Assembly (NCBI GenBank): GCA_016550425.1
Contig: JABXGS010000042.1
Location: 1 to 14,339 of the forward strand
Origin: an archaeon
Lineage (GTDB): Archaea > Asgardarchaeota > Hermodarchaeia > Hermodarchaeales > Hermodarchaeaceae
Direction of reading: 5' to 3'
Length of the DNA stretch: 14,339 bases
The notes beneath the pieces were generated by a model, which did not search any database, was not told where the DNA came from, and saw only the letters and a list, made by a program, of their open reading frames with translations. Shown one piece after another: positions 7,587 to 14,122 of the stretch (within the stretch, counting starts at the first letter, position 1; the number at the start of each line of letters is the position of its first letter). The translations under genes were made by a program, and so were the position numbers.

Positions 7587-7596
7587 ACTCACCCTC
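7587..7596 (-). promoter_or_regulatory. Shine-Dalgarno site deciding the ATG 7580 start
   Basis: The minus strand reads AGAGGGTGAG, ending 6-7 nt before the ATG at 7578-7580. It contains the alternative upstream GTG (7590-7592) inside itself, which argues that the GTG is part of the ribosome-binding site rather than the start. Confidence 0.55.
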
Positions 7597-7625
7597 TGAG
7601 TCGAAACTTTTTGAGAGGTGGCTGA

Positions 7626-7638
7626 GTTTATACCTTTT
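7626..7638 (-). promoter_or_regulatory. Candidate TATA box for the MBL-fold gene
   Basis: The minus strand reads AAAAGGTATAAAC, an A-rich BRE-like stretch followed by TATAAA centred near 7629. A transcription start about 26 nt on, near 7603, would give a leader of about 23 nt that includes the ribosome-binding site before ATG 7580. The site lies in the 80-bp gap downstream of the IPK gene, suggesting the MBL gene has its own promoter. Confidence 0.5.
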
Positions 7639-7660
7639 CCCTAATTAATTGGGTAGAAGG

Positions 7661-8989
7661 CTAATCGTGTCGAAGACGTGTAGCAGGTACCGGTTTTCCC
7701 ATTATTAAACGGTCCAGGGTTCCCGGTGGCCGAATATCAGTGATAATAACTTCACAACCCTTTGGAAGACCTTTGAAGATTTCAGTGAGCTTTCCTCGCA
7801 TACCTTCCGTTACATCTGCAGCTTCTGAAGCTGTTCCTACGGCAATTTCATCAAGTACCTGATCCAACGTGTCAGGAGTTATTGTTTCGATTAATTGGGC
7901 GTGTGGATTTTCTTTGGGATCAGCAGTATACAAGCCACTAACATCAGTAGCGAAAATAACTTTATGGGCACCTAATAATCGAGCTAGATACATCGAAATT
8001 TGATCTCCACTTACAATCGTAAAACCTGTAACTGTATCAGCTGCTACATCACCAGAAAGTATGGGGATGAAGCCCTGCCGCATAAATTCCTGTAAAGCTT
8101 GAAGGTCCATATGTGAGATGCGACCATCTAGCGCCACAATAACAGAAGATGACCGAATAGGAATCACTGGCTGCTTTAATTCCAAAAAAGCATGGTGAAT
8201 AATTTTGCCGAGATTTGTCATTTCCAGTGCTGTTTCAGTTAGACCTACTTTCTTTTTCCGGCTCCGTCCACCCCGATGAATTTCATATTCCTTGGCGGGG
8301 AAATGCCCGAAGGAACCACCTCCATGCACTACCACAATAGGATGCTTTTTTATTGCGGTGATTTCCTTTGCTAATAATTTAATAGTCGCTAGTCGGGCAG
8401 TCGACCGCTTTGTTTTATCTGAAATAATGCTGCCACCTAATTTGACAATGATTGGTGGAGCATGATTTCTTCGTTGGGATTGTCGCCACCTCGGTTGCCA
8501 ATTCCGAAGTCTCTTCGGCCAATTCTTCCAACCTGTTTTTGCAAAACATTCACGCTTTAGGAGATCCTCTTGTATCCATTCAAGCTGACGAAAGAAGCGT
8601 TCTTTGCCACTCACCCGAGGAATATCCTGGAGTCCAAGTTTTTCTAACGAGGTCACAAAATTAGCTTCAACTAATTCCTGTAGATGCCCTTCAATCTTTG
8701 TTGGAATCACTTTAAACCCACGAGCCTTGAGACCAGCCCGAACCTCATCCAGGACTGCCCCTCGACATACTTGGATAGCTTCAGCTTTTGGAACCTGCAA
8801 ACACGTGAGGGCTTCTAAAACAAGTTCTAGGCCGCGAGCGAGAAATGTTTTGTTTGCAAAATGTAGTTCTTGGAAATGAGTGACTTCAATCTCTTTGACG
8901 ACATATTCGCTGGTTTCGACTCGATAAACACCAATTAGTACACCACCAACCGGATCACCCCAACCAGCATCATCAATTTGGATAGTCAC
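7661..8989 (-). CDS. Isopentenyl phosphate kinase with an extra N-terminal domain
   Basis: Residues about 179-442 are an amino-acid-kinase-fold isopentenyl phosphate kinase, which makes isopentenyl diphosphate in the archaeal mevalonate pathway. Motifs are VKLGGS (182-187), HGGGSFGH (222-229) with the IPK-specific catalytic His229, LSGDV (311-315), VSGDQI (326-331), FATDVSGLY (346-354) and DVTEGMRGK (392-400). Standalone IPKs are about 250-265 residues; this chain has 442. The extra residues 1-150 form a separate domain beginning IDDAGWGDPVGGVLIG. It contains IQVCRGAVLDEV and IEGHLQELVEANF, followed by a basic, Trp-rich linker (about 151-178). I do not recognise the domain; its opening Asp/Gly-rich strand resembles the start of RNase H-fold proteins, which is inference only. 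GTG start with GGAG 8 nt upstream. The kinase is firm; the role of the N-terminal part is unknown. Confidence 0.9.
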   Translation of the reverse strand: MTIQIDDAGWGDPVGGVLIGVYRVETSEYVVKEIEVTHFQELHFANKTFLARGLELVLEALTCLQVPKAEAIQVCRGAVLDEVRAGLKARGFKVIPTKIEGHLQELVEANFVTSLEKLGLQDIPRVSGKERFFRQLEWIQEDLLKRECFAKTGWKNWPKRLRNWQPRWRQSQRRNHAPPIIVKLGGSIISDKTKRSTARLATIKLLAKEITAIKKHPIVVVHGGGSFGHFPAKEYEIHRGGRSRKKKVGLTETALEMTNLGKIIHHAFLELKQPVIPIRSSSVIVALDGRISHMDLQALQEFMRQGFIPILSGDVAADTVTGFTIVSGDQISMYLARLLGAHKVIFATDVSGLYTADPKENPHAQLIETITPDTLDQVLDEIAVGTASEAADVTEGMRGKLTEIFKGLPKGCEVIITDIRPPGTLDRLIMGKPVPATRLRHD

Positions 8990-9260
8990 AATCGAAACTC
9001 CTGCAAGGCACTACGACTTTTTCAGCTTAAATCTATCGCAGCAATAAACCCAACTTCTTAAACGGGGATGTTGCGCCATTAACTTATCCTAAATCCCTTC
9101 TGTCGAGGAGTAAATATGCTATAGAAAAGCAGGAAATGCCGATATTAAGCGAGGAAAAGCCATTTAGGCAATATCATTTTTGTCATACCAGTATTAACAT
9201 AATTTAAATTTCCTTTCCAGACGACTAGAAAAAGAATGCTAAAGTAGCGAGCGAACCCCC
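8990..9260 (+). other. Divergent intergenic region between IPK and Rab-like GTPase genes
   Basis: At 271 bp this is the largest gene-free stretch in the window. A TTTAAG element on the minus strand at 9026-9031 could serve the IPK gene, and TTTAAA at 9203-9208 could serve the GTPase gene. The 170 bp between them is A/T-rich and holds only a 23-codon ATG frame near 9136 with no support. No tRNA, repeat array or clear hairpin was seen. It may hold regulatory sites or a short RNA, but nothing specific is visible. Confidence 0.5.
9201..9210 (+). promoter_or_regulatory. Candidate TATA box for the Rab-like GTPase gene
   Basis: The sequence aatttaaatt, centred near 9205, would place a start near 9231 and give a leader of about 30 nt to the ATG at 9261. 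There is no good Shine-Dalgarno sequence immediately before that ATG. Motif-based only. Confidence 0.3.
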
Positions 9261-9836
9261 ATGTCACTGAACGAACACACTTTCAAGTTAGTAATCATTG
9301 GGGACCCGATGGTCGGTAAGACCAGCATCATCAACCGCTTCATTTCGAAAACCTTTGAGCATTCATATCATCAGACATTGGGGACGCAGCTAAATTGTTC
9401 GGAGATTGTAGTCGGGGACGTGTTAATACGTTTAATTATTTGGGACCTTGCAGGTCAACCTCGATTTGAAAGTGTTAGGAAGCTATTCTTACTAGGCAGC
9501 GATGCGGTAATCGTCAGCTTTGATTTAACACGTGCAGAAACATTCGACAATGTTGAGGGATGGTTACAGGCCTTTCGACAAGCAGTACCAGATGAAGCCC
9601 CCAGTGTTTTAGTGGGGAATAAAGTGGACTTGGCTTCAAAACGGGTGATTTCGATGGCTGAAGCGTACCAGCGGCACATAAACTTGGAATTTGATAATTA
9701 CTTTGAAACCTCTGCACGATCCGGAGAAAACGTCGGAGAGTTATTTGACCAAGTGACGAGATTATTGATATATAATCGACTGGCGGAACTACGTGAAAAA
9801 CTACATCCCTTCATTTATTCGTCCTTTGCATCATAA
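9261..9836 (+). CDS. Rab-like small GTPase
   Basis: A 191-residue Ras-superfamily GTPase with P-loop GDPMVGKT (14-21), switch I region HQTLGTQL (37-44), G3 WDLAGQ (61-66), G4 NKVD (120-123) and G5 ETSA (149-152). F-DLT-AETF-NV--W (87-101) is a Rab/Ras-type pattern. WDLAGQ and the TLGTQ switch I are close to eukaryotic Rab/Ras sequences. There is no C-terminal cysteine and no N-terminal glycine, so no canonical lipid anchor. The ATG start is followed by a short hydrophilic leader of seven residues. It diverges from the IPK gene and is followed after 117 bp, on the same strand, by a multi-pass membrane protein. A functional link between the two is possible but not shown. Confidence 0.95.
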   Translation: MSLNEHTFKLVIIGDPMVGKTSIINRFISKTFEHSYHQTLGTQLNCSEIVVGDVLIRLIIWDLAGQPRFESVRKLFLLGSDAVIVSFDLTRAETFDNVEGWLQAFRQAVPDEAPSVLVGNKVDLASKRVISMAEAYQRHINLEFDNYFETSARSGENVGELFDQVTRLLIYNRLAELREKLHPFIYSSFAS

Positions 9837-9953
9837 TTTCACTGCATCTTAGTCTATTGCGAATTTTTCGCTACCCAAGAGAGACTTACCTTACCATCAA
9901 GTTTAAGATAGTTCCACTCGCAGTACCCACTAAATCCATTACGAGGCGGATAG

Positions 9954-10997
9954 ATGTCAGAACCTGTAGACGCACAGGCTACAATCAGCTCCAGTTTACC
10001 AAAGAAGCCCTCCCCATTCAAAGGGAAAGACTGGTTAGCAAATGCTTCCTTTAGTGCGGCATTCCAACGCAGTATTCTACTGTTACAACAACAGTTTCAA
10101 AGGCTCGTTGTGGTATTTTTCATTGGCGGATTCATTTTATCAATCATTCTTCTCCCCGTAGATTCGTTAATCACAACAATTGATACCTTGATTGCCAATG
10201 AAATTCTTGCCCCAGTCCCCGATTTTTTTCTATTATTTGATCTTCTCATTTTGAGTATGGCTTGGGGTCTTCTACAAAAGTTCGTGATATTCTTCGGGAC
10301 CTTTATTTTGTGGACGCTTTCCATTTATCATCTCTTCAAGAGTGAATCTTCATTACACACTCTTTTAGCTGATGAGCGCAACGTCCGGTTTCCCATTGGT
10401 TCAACCATTCTTGCCGCCTTTATTACCTCGATTATCCTAGCCCTTGCTAGTGTCATTCCGATTCTTGTTACGATTCTTCAACTGCTCTTCTTTTTTCTCC
10501 CAATGATACTGGTTATTGGACAAGTTTCGCTAACCAAATCTTTTACTATTAGTATTGGTATGCGAGTTCAGCATTGGGGACGCATTTTAAGCACTCTAAT
10601 CTTGGGATACGTCTTGATTACATTCGCGGGGGTTCTAGGTTTAACGATCTATCTGAATATTGATACAATCGTGGGTCTGTATGGAATAACCCTTGGCTTC
10701 GCAGGCCCTATTATTCTAAGTATTTTTACTCAGATCCCAGTAGCTATGGTTGCACCATTAATACCACTTTTTTCAGTAGCATTTTTCGGAGGAGCTCGCG
10801 GCGCCTATCGGGAAAAACAACATCAAAAATACATGCGCCAAGTACAAATTTATCAACCTCCTCAACATCTTGACTCTGCTCCAAGTGAAGGAGAAATCCA
10901 CGATGAAAAAAGCATCTGTCAATATTGTGGAAAACTACTAGAACCAGACCTAACTTTTTGCACTCAATGCGGAAAACCAACTAAAGATAAGCTGTAA
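9954..10997 (+). CDS. Multi-pass membrane protein with C-terminal zinc ribbon
   Basis: A 347-residue protein of no family I recognise. Residues 1-50 are polar and have no signal peptide. Hydrophobic segments lie at about 51-69, 91-104, 108-127, 148-170, 173-190, 209-233 and 241-279, giving roughly six to seven membrane passes. A basic, Gln-rich cytoplasmic stretch (281-320) follows. It leads to a zinc ribbon with Cys322, Cys325, Cys336 and Cys339 (CQYC...CTQC) at the extreme C terminus. Zinc ribbons joined to membrane domains are common in Asgard and other archaea, often as uncharacterised sensor or scaffold proteins. The ATG is preceded by GAGGCGG a few nt upstream. It runs in the same direction as the Rab-like GTPase gene and ends 4 bp from the convergent neighbour. 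Transport, sensing and membrane organisation are all possible. Confidence 0.82.
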   Translation: MSEPVDAQATISSSLPKKPSPFKGKDWLANASFSAAFQRSILLLQQQFQRLVVVFFIGGFILSIILLPVDSLITTIDTLIANEILAPVPDFFLLFDLLILSMAWGLLQKFVIFFGTFILWTLSIYHLFKSESSLHTLLADERNVRFPIGSTILAAFITSIILALASVIPILVTILQLLFFFLPMILVIGQVSLTKSFTISIGMRVQHWGRILSTLILGYVLITFAGVLGLTIYLNIDTIVGLYGITLGFAGPIILSIFTQIPVAMVAPLIPLFSVAFFGGARGAYREKQHQKYMRQVQIYQPPQHLDSAPSEGEIHDEKSICQYCGKLLEPDLTFCTQCGKPTKDKL

Positions 10998-11001
10998 CCT
11001 G

Positions 11002-11625
11002 TTAACTTGGAGCCAACAGAATCTGCCTTGGTAGAAACTGAAGAACCAAAGTCGATGTTTCTGCCAATTGAGCTGGGACCACTGATTCAACTCGATGAAA
11101 ATGCCGACCACCGAAATCAGATATCACAACAGAATACCCCTTCTGTGCAAAGAGTCTAGCTGCATCATATTGGAATTGAAGTCCTTCCGCAGATTGTTTT
11201 ACTCCGCCTCTAAGACGGCCAAATAAGCCTGAAGGATCAATTATGAAAAAAGCAGGTGGTTTTTTTCTGGACGGTTTTCGCCGTTGCATTCTCAGGAGCT
11301 CGTCTATTCCATGGTTTTCATCAAGAATGACTCGAAGAACAAATTTTCGAAGAACCTTACTAAGACTCACTTTTTGCTTAGTCAGCAGCTGTTGTAAATA
11401 GACCGTTTTAATTCGTCGTTGATAATCAAACACATAGACCCAGCGATTCTGTATAAGCAGTTGTGCCATCAGGATATGAACTAGACGAATATAGTCACTA
11501 TTCCCTGAATGAATAATGGTAACGAGTTCACCTGGAGACATTTGTGACTCAACGTGCCTTGCCAAACAGGTCAAGATCTTGTTACTGATTTCTGTTCTTT
11601 CAACAATTCCTGAATAATGCGCCAT
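11002..11625 (-). CDS. RecA/KaiC-like protein with degenerate Walker A
   Basis: A 207-residue protein without a clear family match. The order MSPGELVTIIHSGNSDYIRLVHILMAQLL (29-57), then WVYVFDYQRR (62-71), then PAFFIIDPSGLF (124-135), then YSVVISDFG (164-172) follows a RecA/RadA/KaiC-type ATPase core: GEL + Walker A, a strand giving V-D-, Walker B, and a later strand. The Walker A position reads HSGNSDYIR, with no GK(T/S), so ATP binding by the usual lysine is unlikely. The Walker B strand keeps an Asp (Asp130). Basic stretches at about 112-123 (RMQRRKPSRKK) could contact nucleic acid. ATG start; a Rad55/KaiC-like paralogue that has become a non-catalytic partner is the best guess. It is tail-to-tail with the membrane protein gene (4 bp apart) and divergent from surE. 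Confidence 0.7.
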   Translation of the reverse strand: MAHYSGIVERTEISNKILTCLARHVESQMSPGELVTIIHSGNSDYIRLVHILMAQLLIQNRWVYVFDYQRRIKTVYLQQLLTKQKVSLSKVLRKFVLRVILDENHGIDELLRMQRRKPSRKKPPAFFIIDPSGLFGRLRGGVKQSAEGLQFQYDAARLFAQKGYSVVISDFGGRHFHRVESVVPAQLAETSTLVLQFLPRQILLAPS

Positions 11626-11703
11626 GAACTCTTAATTCCCTGCTAAGCGATATTGTAACAGCTTAATACTCTTTTTTTAATAGTTCGACCTTCATTATCA
11701 CTA

Positions 11704-11714
11704 CTTCGACGAAG
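11704..11714. repeat. Short perfect inverted repeat upstream of surE
   Basis: CTTCG-A-CGAAG is a perfect 5-bp inverted repeat around one base. It lies in the 113-bp gap between the divergent 11002-11625 gene and surE, just before the AGGAG ribosome-binding site. It could be an operator half-site pair, but a palindrome this short can arise by chance. Confidence 0.25.
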
Positions 11715-11738
11715 AGAAAAATAGGAGTTATACCAAAA

Positions 11739-12542
11739 TTGAGAAATCGACCACATATCTTCTATACTAATGATGATAGTGCTCGTTCACCAGCACTACG
11801 ATATTTCATTAAAACCCTTGGTCCCTTTTATGAACTCACAGTCGTGATTCCAAACCAGCCAAAAAGTGGTATATCAAAGGCAATTTCATTCAACGAACCA
11901 ATCAGATTTACAGAAGGACCAACCATCGAAAATCAACCCATCATTGAAACCTCTGGAACACCGGGAGATGCTGTAACTTGGTGCCGAACGTATTTCCCTG
12001 AAATTGATCTGGTAATATCAGGTCCTAATTTAGGATTGAATGTCAGTACCCATAGCATCCTAACCAGTGGTACTGTAGGAGCCGCAATCGAAGCCGCACT
12101 CTGGAACCTACCAAGTATTGCATTTTCAATCGACACACCGAGTAACACATGGTTTATCCCTGGAGATTCGGGTGCGAATTATCAAGAAGCAGCAAAACGA
12201 GCTCACGAGATTATTGACCATGTATTAACTCATGGATTGCCCAAAGACATTGATTTCTTCAATGTCAGCTTTCCTGCAAACGTCGATGAAGAGACTCCAA
12301 TTAAGATAGCAAAACCGTTACGAGTTCGCTTCAATAATAAATTAAAACCACGAACCGACCCTCACGGAATGGAATATCACTGGATACATGGGAGAGAGAA
12401 AGCAAGACCACAAAGAACAAGTGATGTCTATTTAGCGACAAAAGAAAAGAAAATTGTTATTAGTCCAATTTGCATCACACTCTCCAATGACACACTCATC
12501 GAGGCAACCCGAAAATTTTTCCAACCACTTCTCAAAAAATAG
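11739..12542 (+). CDS. surE: SurE-family 5'/3'-nucleotidase
   Basis: A 267-residue SurE protein, a metal-dependent phosphatase that removes phosphate from nucleoside monophosphates and some other phosphoesters. Expected metal ligands are present: Asp12 and Asp13 in YTNDDS, Ser43 in KSGIS, and Asn97 in SGPNLG. Other family blocks are TSGTPGDAVTWC (71-82), IDLVISGPNLGLN (89-101), TSGTVGAAIEAAL (109-121) and PSIAFS (125-130). The first loop is unusual: SurE normally has NDDG followed by a P-G pair, and here it is NDDSARSPAL. Length matches the family. The start is TTG at 11739 with AGGAG 11 nt upstream, a slightly long spacing; no ATG competes nearby. It is followed 109 bp later on the same strand by the hexuloisomerase gene. 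Confidence 0.93.
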   Translation: MRNRPHIFYTNDDSARSPALRYFIKTLGPFYELTVVIPNQPKSGISKAISFNEPIRFTEGPTIENQPIIETSGTPGDAVTWCRTYFPEIDLVISGPNLGLNVSTHSILTSGTVGAAIEAALWNLPSIAFSIDTPSNTWFIPGDSGANYQEAAKRAHEIIDHVLTHGLPKDIDFFNVSFPANVDEETPIKIAKPLRVRFNNKLKPRTDPHGMEYHWIHGREKARPQRTSDVYLATKEKKIVISPICITLSNDTLIEATRKFFQPLLKK

Positions 12543-12565
12543 ATTCCTTATTTTCTCGGTCATAA

Positions 12566-12587
12566 TTCAACAAAAATATGAGTTGAA
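12566..12587. repeat. Inverted repeat between surE and the hexuloisomerase gene
   Basis: TTCAAC (12566-12571) and GTTGAA (12582-12587) form a perfect 6-bp inverted repeat with a 10-base A/T-rich spacer. It sits between the surE stop and the TATA-like box of the next gene, where an operator or a hairpin at the end of the surE message would both fit. Low information content. Confidence 0.3.
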
Positions 12588-12608
12588 AGAACACAAAAAG
12601 ACAAGCGC

Positions 12609-12618
12609 TTTTATACAA
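12609..12618 (+). promoter_or_regulatory. Candidate TATA box for the hexuloisomerase gene
   Basis: The sequence ttttatacaa is centred near 12613, so transcription would begin near 12640. That is 12 nt before the TTG start at 12652 and close to the GGTGA motif at 12638-12642. The geometry supports the TTG at 12652 as the real start. Confidence 0.4.
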
Positions 12619-12651
12619 TAACATCTTTGTGGGCAACGGTGACTAGTCCCC

Positions 12652-13272
12652 TTGTCAAGGAAAGCGGGAACCGAGAAAGATGGCACATTTCTTCGAGCCA
12701 TGCAGTTAATCACAGATAATATTCAGATGAATATTGATTTTCTTCGTAAAAACACCAAGAACGTAAAACAGTTTGTCGATGCAATCGAAAATACTGCACG
12801 GAAAGGGGGTTGTATATTTGTGGTTGGAAGTGGTCGGTCCGCGATGGTTGGTCAGATGTTTCAAACCCGCTTGGAACACTTAAACGTCCCTGTGTATTTC
12901 ATTACAAATAGCCGCTCTGTACCACACCTTGATAAAGGTGATCTTATCATCGTTATCTCAGGGAGCGGACGGACATCAATTGTAAAAGCCATTATTGAAA
13001 GTTATCTTGACCAGAACCCGCATATCATCTCGATTACTAGCTACCCTGAGAGTTGGATTGGACGGATGAGTGACCTAGCAGTTAAACTCCAAGGACGAAC
13101 CAAAATTGATCTTGCGAGAAAAGAGAAGGGCGAGGATGCAAGCCTTACGCCTGAAGGCACTCAATTTGAAATTGCAGCAGCAGTCTTTCTAGATGGGGTT
13201 ATCGCAGAGTTGGTCAAACGATTTAACAAAAGTCATGAAGATCTCATTGCAGCACATTCCCAAAGTACCTAA
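12652..13272 (+). CDS. hxlB: 6-phospho-3-hexuloisomerase (SIS domain)
   Basis: A 206-residue single SIS-domain protein. 6-phospho-3-hexuloisomerase interconverts hexulose 6-phosphate and fructose 6-phosphate in the ribulose monophosphate pathway. Archaea often run this pathway in reverse to make ribulose 5-phosphate and release formaldehyde. Diagnostic features are VVGSGRSAMVGQMFQTRLEHL (58-78), LIIVISGSGRTSIVK (98-112), ITSYPES (127-133), and the C-terminal TPEGTQFEIAAAVFLDGVIAEL, which matches the PHI-specific PLGTxFE block. GmhA and KpsF/GutQ-type SIS proteins lack that block. The start is TTG with GGTGA 9 nt upstream; the first ATG is at 12700 and would cut off part of the N-terminal helix. 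The partner 3-hexulose-6-phosphate synthase is not in the window, so the gene stands alone here. Confidence 0.9.
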   Translation: MSRKAGTEKDGTFLRAMQLITDNIQMNIDFLRKNTKNVKQFVDAIENTARKGGCIFVVGSGRSAMVGQMFQTRLEHLNVPVYFITNSRSVPHLDKGDLIIVISGSGRTSIVKAIIESYLDQNPHIISITSYPESWIGRMSDLAVKLQGRTKIDLARKEKGEDASLTPEGTQFEIAAAVFLDGVIAELVKRFNKSHEDLIAAHSQST

Positions 13273-13385
13273 CAGACTACTCAACAAGCAGTTATAACAT
13301 AGAATAACCAGATTTTCGTTGGAACTGCGATTTCGAAACATATTTGAATAATTGCAGAAGGAACATCCACCCAAGGCGAGTAAAA

Positions 13386-14102
13386 ATGGCTAAGAATTAC
13401 CAGTGCCCCTTATTTGTCTGGAAAACCGGTAAACTACTAGCGAATATTCATCAAGCTTTAACCGATAAATGGGAAGTGCACATGCACCCCCTTGGTGAAA
13501 TGGTTGAGATGCGTATCAGCGCTGGACAAAACATTGAACCACTTACGTTGAATCTTTTTGTCTCCTCAGGAAAAGCCTTGTGGGCATACATTGATCTTCC
13601 CGTCATTACAACCCAACTTGATTTATTAAAAGAAGTGACGACCCAATTAAAAACCAAAACTGAGGCAACAATAGGTCCCTCGAAGCGCCGAGTAAAATTC
13701 AAGTACGAAGGCGAAACAATCGAAACCGAAACAACTACCGCAGAAGTCTACAGCTGGCCACTGGATTATGGGCTTCTTTATTCACTCAATTCAGTTACCC
13801 GTTTTTTAACTGCCCTTGATGGTGCGATTCGTGAACATGGTGGTCGAGGATTGGAGGGCAATGAATTCTTTGTAACTTACCGAGGTGGTCATCTCCACCT
13901 CCAAGAACCTTCCCTCAGCTTCGTCTTAGTGTCTGCATGGGGTTATTACAGTGCTTTTCTCTATCTTGGAGAAGAAATGCTTGAAATCCACGTTTGTGAT
14001 GAAGAAGAGAAAGCCTTTCCTGTCGAAGAATTTGAAAAAGTTGTCAAGACAGCGACTGAGCTTTTTAAATCTGATAAACAAATTATGCTAAAGGACACCT
14101 AG
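13386..14102 (+). CDS. Unrecognised soluble protein
   Basis: A 238-residue protein with no motif I can assign. It is acidic toward the C terminus and has alternating strand-like blocks: LTLNLFVSSGKALWAYIDLPVI (53-74), VKFKYEGETIETET (103-116), FFVTYRGGHLHLQE (161-174), and LSFVLVSAWGYYSAFLYLGEEMLEIHV (177-203). A predicted C-terminal helix ends it (FPVEEFEKVVKTATELF, 211-227). The pattern suggests a mixed alpha/beta fold with no catalytic signature, transmembrane segment or signal peptide. A longer frame exists from TTG 13344, but ATG 13386 gives a cleaner N terminus and a possible promoter element (catattt near 13338-13344) would start transcription after 13344. The next gene begins 20 bp downstream on the same strand, so the two may be co-transcribed. 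Confidence 0.75.
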   Translation: MAKNYQCPLFVWKTGKLLANIHQALTDKWEVHMHPLGEMVEMRISAGQNIEPLTLNLFVSSGKALWAYIDLPVITTQLDLLKEVTTQLKTKTEATIGPSKRRVKFKYEGETIETETTTAEVYSWPLDYGLLYSLNSVTRFLTALDGAIREHGGRGLEGNEFFVTYRGGHLHLQEPSLSFVLVSAWGYYSAFLYLGEEMLEIHVCDEEEKAFPVEEFEKVVKTATELFKSDKQIMLKDT

Positions 14103-14122
14103 TTGCTTGGAGAGGGAAGCTA

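Noticed and set aside
7581..7592. GTG at 7592 as start of the MBL-fold protein
   Set aside because: The GTG falls inside a strong Shine-Dalgarno sequence that is correctly spaced for the ATG at 7580.
7641..7653. Near-palindrome ctaattaattggg after the IPK gene
   Set aside because: Only the central AATTAATT is palindromic and such A/T runs are common; no evidence of a functional site.
9136..9207. 23-codon ATG frame in the IPK/GTPase spacer
   Set aside because: Very short, no clear ribosome-binding site, and no recognisable peptide; expected by chance.
13344..13385. TTG at 13344 as start of the 13386-14102 protein
   Set aside because: The added 14 residues are Arg/Asn-rich and unlike the rest, and there is no ribosome-binding site before the TTG; ATG 13386 is simpler.
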